Positions 36,901 through 51,900 of a DNA stretch of 64,000 nucleotides are shown here, one piece after another. The notes beneath the pieces are model-generated. The model was given only the letters and a program-made list of their open reading frames with translations. It made no database searches and was not told the DNA's origin. The stretch spans positions 310,001 to 374,000 of the forward strand of contig VWZX01010410.1 in assembly GCA_013399015.1 (NCBI GenBank), in the 5' to 3' direction. The position numbers and the translations under genes are program-made. The first letter of the stretch is position 1. The number at the start of each line of letters is the position of its first letter. This DNA is from Galbula dea (Eukaryota > Chordata > Aves > Piciformes > Galbulidae).

Positions 36901-39900
36901 CAATGAAAGCATAGCATTGCCATTTTCTTCTTCAGAGATGTCCCTGTAACTAAGTGTAAAATCTTTTGAAAATCATCTGAACCAGCAGTCCCCAGGAAGA
37001 AAGATAAAGCTTTTCACACCCAGCAATCTTGAAAGTGTTAAATGAACTTGATTAAAATCTTGGAAAGTTCTTAGAGATCAACAGTCTTAGTAGGTGAACA
37101 CTGAAATCCTACATCAGAGCCTTAGTTGGTGGAGACTAGTTTGGAATAATTTTGGATACCACTGCAATAGTTGCCATGACTAAAATTAGTCTCTAAAGCC
37201 AAGTGTGTCCTAAAAGGCAGTCAGTGTTTTCTCTCTGCTCCTGCTTATGGTGGGTATTTTGTGCTCTCATCCCTCTTTAAGGGAGGGACTGGTGGGAATA
37301 AGTTTCCCGCTGCTGGGAAAATTGAAGAAGTCTGGATAAATTCAGCAGCTAAGAGATCAGCTTTTACCATTTAAGCTTGTACATAGTCAGCAAGACTGCC
37401 TGATATTCTAGTGAATTATTGTACAGCTGATGCTCTTCCTGTGAAAACATGCTCAGTTTCCTTGTCCAGGAATCTGACTAGTCTAATTACTGTATTATTA
37501 TACAGGAATTACTGTAAAATATAATTACCTTGTGCTATTGCAAAAGATGCATGTTGTGCAGGTCCTTTTGGTTTTAGCTTTTGCAAACACAGGTGAGATC
37601 CAAAAAGGGCTTTAGAAGTAGATGGCTGTGGAGAATATGTAGTATTGGTGTGATTTCTGTCCTTTTTTCAGTCAGAAGGGTTATTTTGTGTAGAGATGCT
37701 GCCTACATCAATCTTATGGAAACACTAAGTGAAGACAAGGATTCTCCGTAGTTCTGAGAGGGGGAAGCAGAAAAGAAATGAGGATGTATATCACTGCCTT
37801 GTGTCACTTCAGTTGTTTCTCCTTCTCCATCAGAATCAGTATAGCACTGTCAGTCTTTCTGTTATCCTCGGCAAACAACTTTCTCCCTCTGTTAGCTAAC
37901 CATAGCTATTCTGTTTAGCTCAAGTCCATAGAAGAAAGAATGCAAGTATAGTATTGCTGCATGTAGTATTCAGTCTTCATTTATGTCATACTGGGGGTAT
38001 TTTTTTAACATGCTAGAAGAGTACTGCAGAGGCTTGTCTTTGTGATTCTAATGGTTCATCTCATTTGTAGAAGCTGAATTTTCTCTCTGAATGCTACAGA
38101 ATACAATAAAAGCGAAATAATTTATTATGCCTTTCCACCAAGACAATTCATCACAAGGCAGCTCTGGAATAGAAAAGAGATAGTCAGAAGTAGTGCCCCT
38201 GCAAATCCTCAGAGGGATCAGGGGCATAGATCAGAGGGGGCCACACTTCAATCCTCTGATGTACTTCGTCAAGCAAAACACTCATTCCTGATAGGACCCT
38301 CAATAATGAATGAGTAAACTTGTATTAGCAGTCTATAGCTAACACAGCATAGCTAAAAAAAGGAGGCTGTGTTGTCATTTGGGCTGTTCAGTATATACTG
38401 GACTCTGTGCAATCTTTATTGCTAGAGATGAGGTGTGAGTCGTAGCAGAGTGCAACTTTTCCCTCTGCTTTCCCCCTGGAGCCTATCAGTAAGGCAATTC
38501 CAAAAATAATGTTAAAAATGGAATAAAGTATAAGCAGTGCTGCTGAATGCAAAGTAAACTTTATGAAGCATAAGGGAGGCATAAATATATTTCTTAGAAT
38601 TGCTGATCACTTTCACTTCTCTAGAGTTGTAGATCTGCAGAATGTAAGATACTTAAATGAAGGCATTGGGCATCCTGTTGAAGCACATTGTCTGAACACT
38701 TGTGCTCTGAATGTGTTGAGGATTTTATTCTATGTGAACATCAGATGTTGGATATGTGCCCTGAGCTGTGATGTACTGATTGTCAATGTGACTCTATTTA
38801 TAACAAATATGCAGGCAGAAGTTACCTATAAAAATATCTTAACTAATTTAGTACTTGGTATTGTTGTCATTATTGTACTTCTGTCATGTCGTTACTTAAC
38901 ATTTGAATATGGACAGCTTAAAGCACCACATATTAGAGTGAGTGCCATTTTTGCCCACTAACAAGGTTTTAATCAAGGCATTCAACAGGGATAAATAGGC
39001 CTTTGCTTCTAAATTTGCATATCAGGAGGGGGCTGGGAGCATGAGTGGGTGGATGTCATGTCCCAGTGATTAATGATCTCTAGGAAGCTGAAAAGGGGAG
39101 AGTAATATACGCAGTATTTCTACCCCCTGGAGTAGGAATGCAAACACTATTGTGCAGATCTGTGCATAGTCACTGACTTCCTGGTAGCTGGAGAATTTCA
39201 TACACTCCTCTACCACAAATAAAACTGTCAGTGGAGTGACAAAGATCAGAAAGCCAGGCTTCATTTATTGAAAAGAATAGCTCAGACACAGTGATCCAGA
39301 AAATTAATTTTGTAGGTGTTTGGGAACTTGGTTGTTTAATAAGAAACTGGTAAAAAGAAAACTTTTGGTGAAAGGCCTGGAAGCCACCAAATATTTGTTG
39401 AATTTGTCTCGTTTGTTTCTGACTATTCCTGAATTATTGGAAAGGAATAGTTTCCATTATATGAGAGACATATCCTAAACATGAATTAGCGAGGAGAAAA
39501 AGAAAGCGGGGGGGAGGGAAGAAAAAGAAAAAAAAAAGCCAACCACCACCACCACCAAACCAACAGAGAATAAGCTTTCCAAAAACTAGTTGTCTGAATT
39601 TCAACTGCTAAAAGAGCAAAAGGCAGATGGCACAGTGGGGAACAGCCACCCAGTCTGATCAGACCAAAACCAGTACATTTGTTAGAAATCCTGTTATGTT
39701 TGATTGCCATCATTTGCATTCTCTTTTACTAATTTTGTTAGAATTGTATTAATAATATAAAAGCTGAGGGCAGCTTCTAAGTAGATATTATTAAAAGTGC
39801 TAAATAAAGTTGGTTCAAAAGTTTTCACTGTTCTTGTGACGCTCTGACAGTCCTTGAAGCATCAGTGCTCATAGTTTTGTTGATATCTTTGAGGTCTGTG

Positions 39901-42900
39901 TATATAAGCCTAAATAGTTCTGCAGTATTTCTAAATATATTCATTTATAAGTTCAGCTGGGCATCAGCAAGTTAATAATATTAACAACAGAATTCTAATT
40001 TTTGCACCACCTGTATGATTTGTCCCCATGTTGAGGAAAAGCACAAATGCAAGTCTGTATAGTGAGAACAGGATAGCAAGCTGAAAGGATGTGTACAATA
40101 CCAGGGACACTTGGAAAGTAAGTTCCATCTTCCTCTGTTAAAGAAGAGGAAGCTACCCTTTGGTCTAATTTAAATCACTTAATGGGTATTTGGGAAGTGT
40201 TTCTTTGTGCTTTATAGAATGCAAGGATTGCCAGTTACTAAAAGGTCATGTTTGGTAAATAAATCTGAATCTTTTTTTTTGATGTGTTTAAAAGCCTTCT
40301 GTATTTCCTGTACGTTACAAGCTAAGTAAGAGTGACAGTGTTTCAGGGGACCTGAGAAATTTTCACCACACCCCACTGCTACAGGAGGAGGAAGTGTTTA
40401 CTGAGGTGTACTTTGTCACATTAATGATGGTAGTATGGATGTGTTGTAAAATGTTTGAATGAAGTTTCAAGGAGGAAAAAATTCTGACTGCTGCAAATCA
40501 ATCTTAGAGTTCCCCCTGCTGTCCTGCAAGATCAGCTGCTGGAACACTACTGGAACTTGTGCCTTATCTATGGGATAGGTTACTGTGGGGGCTGGAAGTA
40601 ATAATACACTCCTGCAATATAGCTTTTGGAGCTTTTGTCTTTCCTTTTTTGTTCCAAAAAGCAGCAGTCAAGTGATAATCCATGCCACTCTCTTTAAAAC
40701 CCAGAGTAGAAAATAAAGCATTGTTTGAGTTCCAGGGCCTCTTTTTGATTGCAGTTGTACAAACAGTTTATTATAAGCTGTACTCTGTTTTTAATTCTTT
40801 ATTCCAAATGAATAATGAATTTTTAAAATCTGTTTCAGCAATGCAATCAACCTCTTAAGCAATGTTCCAGTTTCTTGCTTGGATGTTCTTATTAGTCCAT
40901 CATGTCAAGAGGAAACGGATATAAAATACAATGGAATGAATATGAGAGCAATTCAGATTTTACTGGATTTCATGGAGAAGAGAATAGACAAGGTATGGGC
41001 TGCAGAGATCCTTCACAAAAGGGTCTCTTCTGATAAAGCAAAGTTGCTTTTTACAAATCTTTCAAACAGTATTTAGTGCAAATATGGATTTGCTTCTTGA
41101 TTCTGAAATACCTCAAAATTGAGAAAAAATTCCTGTAAATATCTGAAGTACGCTTGTGTGTGTGAGGATGAACATTTGGCTCTTTGTTTATATAAAGGTT
41201 GTGTTTTGGCTGTCACATAGGACTTCACTGAAGAGTTCATAGTATTTGAAAAGGAAAATTTGCTATTAAAAATGTTTTACTTGTCTTTGATTGTATTTCA
41301 GGGAAGCAGCTATAGAGAAAGTCTGACTCCAGTTCTCAGTTTATTAACTGAATGCTGCCGAACTCATAGGAATATTAGGAAGTTTATTAAAGCTCAGGTA
41401 AGTAAAATGTTCATCAGGATTTGAATATGAGCTAATGATAAACTTTTTGAGGTTTGTAAATTGATGCAAGACACACTTTAATAGTGTGAATGGTTTCATA
41501 TTAAATTACCCGCAAATTTCTCTGCAGTATTTTCTTCTGTTGGACCTCTGACAACTGTCATCTGTAGGAATAATTTTTAAGTCATGTAAATCAATAGATT
41601 TTATGGCCTAAGGTCCACAATACATTTTGTAGAGCTGCTAAATAACAACATTAGGGGTATTGTAAAGCTATGTTAATGGGGCTTACCATGGAGATGAGGT
41701 CTGTCCCCTTATATCCAGCATATAAAAATTTTTTTTGGTACACTTAACGAAACCTGGTAAAGCTGTGTGGTAGCCAGTGAGGCTACAGGTGTTTTGATGG
41801 ATTCTGCTTGAGCTTTAGTTTGATTTCAGCAGGCAGGAGTCATTGAATTGAAACTTGTGTACCAGTGTTTATCAGCTGTTCTGTAAAACTCTCCCTGAAC
41901 AGAGGCACACGTCATCACTTGGTCTCTTTAAAGAGCTGTTCAATACAGCACAGACTGTGGGTAGGCTTCCAAGATTTTCATGCCATGCTTAAAGATCTAA
42001 AGCCTCTCTATAGCTTGGTGGTTGTTTGTGGTGCTTTCTGTTTATTCTACTGCTTTTCTTGAAGTTGAGTGAAGTTAAAAGATGAGCAAGGGAGAGACCG
42101 CTGAAGCCAGCTAAGAAATGTGTTTTTTCTCTAAGCTGCAGTGATTTTTGGGTTCCATCTTAGATGCTGCTCCAAGATAAAAGCTTTGTCTGAATTAATA
42201 AATGGAGTTTATAATGGAAAAGAGCATATTTGCATGTATTTTCTGCCTCTTTCATTTATACCAGTAAAGTGTTCTTGAGGAATTTATGAAACTCATTCTC
42301 GGTGTTTGTTTGCAGCAGTTCTTTCCTAGGATAATCTCCTAATCTGTTACACTATCAACAAAAAAAGTTGCAGAGACAAACTTTCAGAAGTTAGAAAATT
42401 AAGTTGTCTACATGTTTTTATGACATCTGTGTCTAGATGTCAGGATATAATTGCATGCTGTCTCTTACCACAGGACCACTGCCTCATATAGTGCACAGAA
42501 TGGATGTGTGCCGCTTAACTGCGTGACCGGATGTTTGATATTTTGAATTACCCCTATTGTTAAGTTTTGGCCTTAGGCTTTAGTTTTGTGCACTATTCAA
42601 GTTCAGATGTGATGATAGAATGATTAATTTCCTCATGGAGTGTCCTATGGCACTCATCACTGTATTAGGATTAGAGTATTCTGAAAACATTAATTCATTC
42701 TTACAACACTGTGAAATGGCAGTCATGGTACTATCCCCATTGGGGAAAGTAAGCAGGGACAAAGCAAAATGTTTCTCTAATTGCTTTAACACTTAGTGTG
42801 GAAAAAAAAAGGGGTCAGTTTTTTCAAATTAGACAATACTTTAGCATTATTTTGTTTAAGTTTATTTCCCAGTGAGTCTGATTTCAGTAGTAATTGTACA

Positions 42901-45900
42901 GTAATTCTGCACAGAACATGACATTTTTATATTAGAAATCTAGAAGGCGAAGGACCTGCAATTTCTTAGGACAAGTAATGTCATCTTTGGTTTCATTCTC
43001 TAGTAAAACACTCAAGATGTGTCATTCTTACAGGAGTCTTCAGACCATTAGATATTTCATATTATGGTCCAGATTTGTTTGCAGATCATATATGTCCTGT
43101 GAATGTGGAAAAAAATTAATGTAGGTCTTGAGTCTCAAGGTATACACACAAGGAGGTGGAAGTTAGGTTTCATAACCAGCCATATTTCAACAACTCCTGC
43201 CTTTCTTGAGGGCTGAAGTTAACAAAATACTGTTAATGACATTTAATGAGAAATTAGTGTGTTTGAAGAAATAGTTAAATAGTTTTCTCCAAAATATTTT
43301 TGAAAGCTATCTTCAGCTTTTAAAACAGGTTTTTTCCCTGGGAGAAGTATGCATTTTTTCTATATATGCAGTGCCAGTTTTTTTAAGTTCATGATAGTAG
43401 AACTTGCACTGTGACCTGTTTTTTTTTCTTTTTTCATTATAAGTATGTTCATTGTTCTGTATAGATTACACGTCATGTTAACACTGAAAGTTTCTTTAAG
43501 CTGGTATTTTTAGTGCTGTTTGCCAGCTATTTGAACAAAACAGAAGAAACAAAGCACATGAGGTTATTGCTTCCTCTTGGCCAACTATTTTGGAACACTT
43601 ATTTTTGCTCTTAAACTCCAAATAGTTGCTTGCTATTTTCTTGTTTTAAGTCTACATTTGGGAGTGGGTGCTCTTCTGCCCAGGAGGGCAGACCAGAAGA
43701 CCTGAATATGTTAAGAAGCAAGAGTCATTACTAGTACATAGCTGTGTTGATTTTATTCCTCTTTGAAGGAGCAGAGCTGACAGTATTTTCATATTCTAAT
43801 GAGTGTGTTTGTTTTTGCAAGGATTGGATAGGTATTGCCATTTCTTTTTTTTTTTGTGCTGCCAGGTACTGCCTCCATTAAGAGATGTATCAAATCGGCC
43901 AGAAGTTGGCACCACAGTGAGAAACAAGCTCGTGCGCCTTATGACACATGTCGACCTTGGAGTAAAGCAAATTGCAGCAGAATTTCTTTTTGTTCTTTGT
44001 AAAGAGAGAGGTAAAAGTTACTTTTTCTTCTCCCATTTGTGTAAGGACTTGCTGTAATTAGTGTATTTGCCCCTTGCTGTAACTCTTGATTCTTTAAATG
44101 CTATGTTGGTTTTTGTTTTGTAGCCAATCGTAGTGAACTAATGTTCTGTATTGCTCTTTGCAGTTGACAGCTTGTTAAAGTATACAGGCTACGGTAATGC
44201 AGCAGGATTGCTGGCAGCAAGAGGCCTATTAGCAGGAGGAAGAGGAGATCATTGGTACTCAGATGATGAAGATACAGATACAGAAGAATACAAATCTGCG
44301 AAGCCAAAGTATAGTATTGTTTTCAGTTCTGCACATTTTAATGCAATTTAGGTGTTTTGACGTAATTTTTTTGCTTCACCTTATGTTCACTTATGTTAAC
44401 AACTGTCTACTTGTGACTTCATGGTCTAATTATTGAGAAACCAGCCTCTAATAGTGACCATCATGTAGTCAGATGGCTCAAGAAACAAACAAAAACCCCA
44501 CACCAAAAACACACAGGAAAAAAATCCAAGCCCAAAACAAACAAACAAACAGAAAAAGCACCACAACAAGCTTCAATCTGAATAGTATTAAGTTATTAAT
44601 TAATATTTTCAAGTGTGAAAGAGATTTTTGAGCAAATTAAATTTTAGGAGAAAAAAATTATAGTAGCAAACTTGGCTAGGGTGGCTCTTGCCCCACATTT
44701 TCCAGGTACTCATGTGAAGCTGCCTAACTACTTATTGCTTATGGGGTATCTCTCTGTAACAGAGAAAACAAAGGTGTGAAATGTGGCTAAAGGTTTTAAA
44801 AGACAGGAACAAACTGATAGGTCCAGTTTCAGGCAGTCAGCTTGCCTGATACTAAAATCTTCATGAAGAATCAAGTAGGTCGCATAGGTAAATATGGAGG
44901 GAGTAAAATATCTTCTGTGGAAGTTGTGCACCAGTAATCTGATATATCTTTTGAAGTCTTCAGTGCAATTCATACAGAAACTGTCTGTTGATTTGTATTA
45001 ATCATAATTGACTTGGTTTTAGAGGTTTCAGTTTGCCATGTTACATAAGTGATTTGATGCCATTTTACGTAGGTTCTGAAGCTGTTGATAGTGGGCATCT
45101 GAAGCATGTTATTTTTCTGCTTTACTTCATTTTCCTTGAATTACACAGGCATAATTAGGTATATGACTGGGAGTTGTGGCTTACTGAAAGATTCCTATTA
45201 AGGAGCACAAAAGACAAGACTAAATGTATGAGAAGTTACAGAAATTGTATTGTTTCTATGCTCAGAAACGAACTCTGAAACAGGAGGCTTCTTAGTCTTC
45301 TTATTTCTGTACTTAAGGATTATTTTTTTCTTGATCTCTATCTGCTCTTCTTTCAAAAGCCTAATATCCAGTTGTATACACGTAAGTAAAATTATGACAT
45401 CTATCTAGTTAAAAGCTAACACTTAAATGAAACATTCAAGACTACTGTCAGTTGACTTAGGCATCTGATTTTTGGTATTGCTGTTTGTGATTAAACTACT
45501 TGAAAAAATAATTTGCCCTGAAAGTGTTCTTTAAAACTACTTATCTGCTTTTGTTACCATTTCTGTATTGCCATTCACTTGTTTTACAGTGAAAATGAAA
45601 CTGGTGTTGTAAATTCTCAAACTGAAGTAACCCTAATTTGTTTTGAGCAAAAAATCATCCATGGGAGGGCAATAGTAAAATAATTCAGTGATACTTCATG
45701 AATAAGGAAATGTAATTGGAACCTGTCTGTACTTTTAAAATTAGATCTGTTGAGAATTAGTTTCAAATGTTTCTGTCATTTTGTTCCCCATCTATGTCAT
45801 TATTGCTAATGAGATTGTCATAGCCATCATTATTCCCCTGCTTTCAAACTGCTTGTGTATGGGTTATAACGTAAGTACTGGTGGACTGTGTATTTCTTGC

Positions 45901-48900
45901 AGCTAACAAGAAATTAATACAGTGAATAAACACAAAGTGTCACTATTCATGAGAAAAGGCTACAAAAAGACATAAATATAAAGGTTGGCTATTTATTCTA
46001 AAACTTTCATAGGCAATTCAGATAAGTTTAGTCTTGGTTTCTCAGTGTGCTTCTCTTTCTTCCTATCAAGAAGATGGAAAAGGTATGTATTTCTATCATG
46101 TGAACTGTGTTGTTTTTCCACCCTCCAGCATTAACCTTATCACTGGTCACTTGGAAGAACCAATGCCTAATCCGATGGATGAAATGACAGAAGAACAAAA
46201 AGAATATGAAGCTATGAAGCTTGTCAACATGTTTGATAAACTTTCCAGGTATTGTATTCTTTCTACTTTTGATGGAGGCTCTCTTTACCAATGTCTAGTC
46301 CTTCAAAATAGTGCTATAATCAACTTCTTCCCAGGATTAGGACCACTTTAACTGCAGAGAAAAATGTTTAGCACTTCAAAGAAGAAAGCCATGTGTAAGA
46401 GCACTTCAGAGGAAACCTCTTTTGGAGAGGATTGGACAGAAATGGGAACCTGCTTCCTAAATGGATAGGCAGATAATGATGAAAATAATTTCTTCTTTTA
46501 AAGTATGGGACACAACACAAGCCCAAGGCAAGTGTAGTCATCTTCCCTAAGACAGTGAGCAGCATCTCATGGTAACTACTTATGTCTGCTGCTTATGTGA
46601 GGAACAAATGCAGCATCAAAACAGTTGTCATCAGAAACAATAAGTTATATACTAGAACAATTAGGGTATTTACAATTAAGAATTATTGTGGATTTATTAG
46701 AGTAAGTGTGGACTGAATTACAAATGAGCCTTTATAATTTGTCTTAAATGACCAAGGTGATGCCATAAAGTAAAATGGTACTTAATATGACATAAAGGTC
46801 TACTTTATTGTTACAGAAAATTGATTTTTTTGTAACTTTCTACATACAGAAAGTGAACAGACCTGCACTCTTAGCTATAGCTTTTTCCTTTGACTCAATA
46901 TGTGTAGAACTTGCTGGTTTTTCTTTCCCCATACTTACTGATGGTTTGTAATTTGTTTTCTGCATAAGCAAAGTTTAACATTCTTGAGGAGCACTTACTG
47001 TAATACTAATTTACCATTGAACTGAGCTGTAGGAATTTAGGTGAATATATGTGGATCATTCTTCAAACATGAGAAAATTCAGCTGATAGAAATGTGGTTT
47101 TGTTTTGTGATAGCCTGTATATATTCAAATAAGACCTATTGAGAGAAATTCAGCAAACCAAGTATTTTTACATCTCTCAAAGGTTAGGAATACAGCAGAA
47201 GATACAGAATCTGGATTTTGTATTAGCTGACAAGACTGAATGAAAAGCAGGGAAGAGTCTCGGAACAACTGATCTCAGTCTGTCAGGGAAGCTATTGGAT
47301 ACATTTTCACATTAGTTGCACGGAAAGTGTCTAAAGCTTTTTTAAAGGGAAGACTGAGACCCGTGATAAGACTGAAGATAAGTCAGTTGCTATCGCTATA
47401 CTAGCTGCACCAAAAGTCCAAATGGAGTTACTGTAGCATAAGAGCTTTTTCAGTTTGGAGGATTGCAGACACCTGCTCTGTTGCCTGCTACAAACTGACA
47501 ATCACTAAGCAGCTGGTGCCCTAGTGTCACTCCTTATCCTCTTGGCCAGCAGCATTACTTTTACCTTGGGCTGTCTGTGTCACTTACATCCACTTGCAGT
47601 TTCTTCTCTAGTACTTAGACTGCAGGGTCTTCAGGGCTGGGACTCGTTGTAAGGTTATTGTTTAAATATAGTGATTGCTGTGGGACAGTGGTGTTGATGT
47701 GACCCCTTTATGTGCTATGCTAACATGAATAAAATCACTTGACTGTTCTTCCCACCCTTTTTGTTTTATTGAAAACCAGAGGGGAAGGGGAAATGCTGGC
47801 AGGAAGGAAAAAGAAAGACAGACCTGGGTTTGGAAGGCTATGGGATGTTTTTAGTGAATTTGAGTGCAATTGTGGCTTTGCAGATGCTAGATAAAATGGG
47901 AAGCTGCAAGTCTTGTATACTAAAAGAAAAAAGAGTTACTAACATGCTGATAGTAGTGGGCATCCCTCCGTGGTTTTGGAATTGAACACTTCTGCCTCTA
48001 GCTTGACCCCTTCAGTGATGGGAGTTTTCAGAGACTTAAATCTACCAGTGGAATGCAATTTTTTTCCTTGGTTTGCAACCTACTAATTTAAACTGGCAGT
48101 TGCTTTGATAAGTTTTCCATTGATTCTGGGTTTTGAATGTTGCTTTGAGGCAAGACTGCTGGTGGCAGGTTTTCTACTGCTGCTGATATTCGTTGCTGTC
48201 ACCATAAGAAGGGACACACCATGAACTGAGCAGTTTCAGTTTGCTGTAGTGGTTTGTTCAGAGGAGGAAATTGGACAGGGAACCAACAGCTGCTTCTAAC
48301 TTTGAATGAGTTTATGTAACTTTATCTGTGTAACTTGAACAAGACCCTTAGAGTGAACTTTCATGATGTGTACAGAAAAACAGGTTTCCTTAGTACACTT
48401 ATGTTGTCCCAGGAACGGAAGCTAAGCTTTAAAGAGTTGGCATGCTTTTACTGGAGAAATGGGGGGGGGTGTGTGGAGAAGAACATTGAAGGACTGACAA
48501 ATTTGGTTCCCTTCCTGACTGATGAAGATAGTCAGGCCAGACTGTTGCTGGGGGTGTTCTAGATTTGGCTTTGGCTCTGTATTGGTTTTGAAAAGTTACC
48601 TGATAATGGACTGAACTCAGAAAACAAATTTGCAGAACAGTACCACTTCACTGGTAAGTTAGTCTTCATCAATGGCTCCAACTGTTTATACTGTGCCCTT
48701 TGAAACTGTAAGTAATAAAGTAGCATATCCTCCCTTCTGCCATAAGATGCCAGTGAATTTTTGCTCTCTGGGTTCTTGTTTGTGTTTTGTTGGGGTTTTT
48801 TTAGCATTGGCACTGAAGAATTGAAACTGCTTTGAGGTGATGTAAAAGTTAAGCATCTTTTTGGTCATTTCAGGTCTTACTTCCAAAGTTTTTCTGTTCT

Positions 48901-51900
48901 GTTAGGTGTTGGTGTTTAGGCCTGTTCATGGGGTAATTGACCATCAGTAAGGCTAAATTAAAATCAGCCACCCAGGTTTGTTTTATTAAAACATATGGAG
49001 GAAAGCTGAATATTGTTTGTGAACCCATTTCACCTTTCCCAATGTTATCATAGACTTGGGTTCTACAAAAGCTTTTACAGAAATCAATATTTTGCTCAAA
49101 TTTGGCTAAATGAGATTACTTTTTTTTAGATCATTAAATATATATAAATTATAAGTGTAAATTAAGATGAAAAATATTGATTACTGCAGTTCTTGGGAAG
49201 TAGATATTACTTGGGTAGTTTGCTGTATGCCTAAACTTGGCAAAAAAAACACCTTTCATTTTTTGCAAAATACCAAGTTAGCCACCTCAAATCAGTGTTG
49301 TGTGATTTTGTCTGTTTATATCATACATATTGCAAATACTTTTGTGTTAATTAAAATGTCTGTAAAAAATGCTAACACTTTTTCTATTATAAATGGTAGG
49401 TAGAATTGTATATTAATTGACTAATTTAAAATGTCAGGGTGCTTTTTCCAAGCCAACCTTGTATTAATAGCAAGAATCCCTTTGCTGATGAAATGGTCTC
49501 CAATTATCACAGCTTGGGTTTTGTTGTACATTGAACAGAAGTCAACAAAACAAGTATGTAAGAGAACCTGTCTAAATAAGCAACCATACTCATTTAAAAC
49601 ACAAAATTAATCATAGGATGAATGAAGGCAACGTTCCATAGACTTTTTTTTTCTCCTCTTTCTAATCACAGAACAAAATGTTACATGAAAGGATCGGAAC
49701 TATTATGTAGCACTCAATTATAAGGAGGTGAATAGGTCCCTAACATGCCATTTTATCAAAGGAGCAGACTGGTGTTTACATGATGGCTGTTTCATTACAG
49801 ACACCATTAATTCCATATATCAATACTGCCCTACAGCATACAGAGCAGACAAGAAAGAGTTACCCTTCAAAACAAGGGAATGATTTTTGAGTCGTTGTCA
49901 AGCTAAATGGCAAGCAGGAAGCTAGAACAGGTATAGATATATTTGAAGGGACTCTTAGGAGATCTGGAAGTGGAAGAAGAGAATGCATTTTACCAACTGT
50001 TTAATTATGGTGTGTTTCTAAGTACACTTGAATAGAATGCTTTGTTTGCATTAGTAAAATGAATGTTGCAAGAAGGTGTATTTGAGTATATGGGAGGTCA
50101 CATACAGATGTTCAGATACATATAAATACGCACACTGGCTACCTGTATATATCTTCAGGGATACAGAAGTATTCCCACTGCCACCTACTGGGCTGAAGCA
50201 ATTTCTCTTCTGCCATGTAGATGTACCATAAACATCCAGTTTCTGGATAGTGAACTGCCTTCTGAGGCTGTACATGCCAAGTTCTGGGCTTCCCTTGCCA
50301 CCTTGTATTCCATCTTAAATAGTAAAGGACATCCTCAGTTAGCCCAAGCTGTTGAAGCTCAGCTGAGGTCTCTAAGCAGTTGGTGCTAAATGGGCAAATT
50401 GCTGAGGCTAGCGGAGCTGAGACTGTTTGTACCAGGTAAGAATCAGCTCTATGGACTCCTCTGTGGTACTGAACTTAGCTGAAGGATGCCTTTTGCAATC
50501 CTACCTAAAATCCTGTTATTTTGCAAATAGTTGTTCCAAACTTCTGAAGCTTGCTTTGTAGGCAGCCCAGATGTTTTAACTGGTTTGTTTCCCTCTATGT
50601 ATTTTCTATTTGAAAAACAGGAGCAAGCTTGCATTCAAGTCTTCACTGATTAAAAATGTCATGGTTTACACCATTTTAGGACTAGAATATGGTTAGTAAA
50701 AAATAGGCTGAGCCCTGCTTCTCCTACTACTTCTTTTGAGGGCCTAGAGTATTTATTTTTTCATATGGTTCACTTTGACAGGGTAGCATTTGTATGAGGA
50801 AGGGTGTGTGGAGTTCAGCCTCCTAATACAGAGAGAACATCAAACTTGTAAGAACCAATTTCCTCCTGCTCAAGGACATGCAGAGCAGAAGCTCATGCAG
50901 GAAGAGAAAGGTAATTGATAAGCATCCTTGTTATTCTATGAAATGTGAGCTCAGCCTGGCTCATAGTTAAAGCCTAGAGAGGAGGAAATGCATTGGAAAT
51001 GAACTTCAAATGCAATACCACACAGTTCAATAATGGTGCACTTTGAAATGACTACAGCGAGCTCAGAAACAGCCTTTGAGCATCATGAAAGAAGATACAA
51101 GTGCATGTCTTAATATGCAACTTAAGACTCCTGCATTACATTGTCATGCAAAACTCGGTGCTCTTATCCCTCAAAGATCCCCACAAGAAACACAGACCAA
51201 GATTTGTGCTTCATGGATGTCTCTTGTCTATTGTATTTGGTGTTCAGTTTCTCTACAGATGACTTACCAGGAGAGAAGTTTGTGTCAAGTTCTGGAGTGT
51301 GTGTTGCAGGATGTAAAAGTGAAGCATAAAAGAAAGTTGCAGAGAAAGAGCTGTCTTATAATTGACAAATGATGAGATAGGACTTCTTAGCAGTATTTAG
51401 AAATATCTCATAAGTGTCCTTATGTGGAGAGGGAGATACCCACATACAGAGACCTTGACTTAGTTTTCCTATGTTTCTCTTTCCTTTTTCTTGAACTGTT
51501 CCTTTATCCTTAACTAGCCATTATAATTTCTTTACCAATAATAAATTGTAAATGTCTAGTAAATGATGTGATTTTATGACTTCTGGCTGCAGTGTTAAGT
51601 GTTGCAACCTAAGAGCATGCGTTGTGGTTTTTAAAACAATTCTACCATCCTCTCGGCTTAGGGGGCAAACAAAGGTGATTTTGTTCTTTGTGGCTATGTT
51701 TTTACTTTTAGGGCTTTAAAATTATCAATAAGGACTTAGTCTTTGGTTACTCTTCTCCAAAAATAAGTTTAATAGGTCACTTCTGAGGCTTGAACTTAAG
51801 TAAGTGGCACTGAAGTGATTGCAAGATTGATTACACATTTCAAAGGACACTTCTTTTGTATTATGGTGTTTAAAGTTTAAAAGCCAAAAAAGCCTTAGAT

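Noticed and set aside
38563..38961. 132-codon frame in intron 4 with hydrophobic residues
   Set aside because: Hydrophobicity comes from T-rich sequence; no homology recognised and no splice context.
44041..44057. Alternative RIC8B end by read-through after exon 7 (stop at 44055)
   Set aside because: The intron is only 153 bp with good splice sites, and exons 8-10 continue the family sequence, so retention is at most minor.
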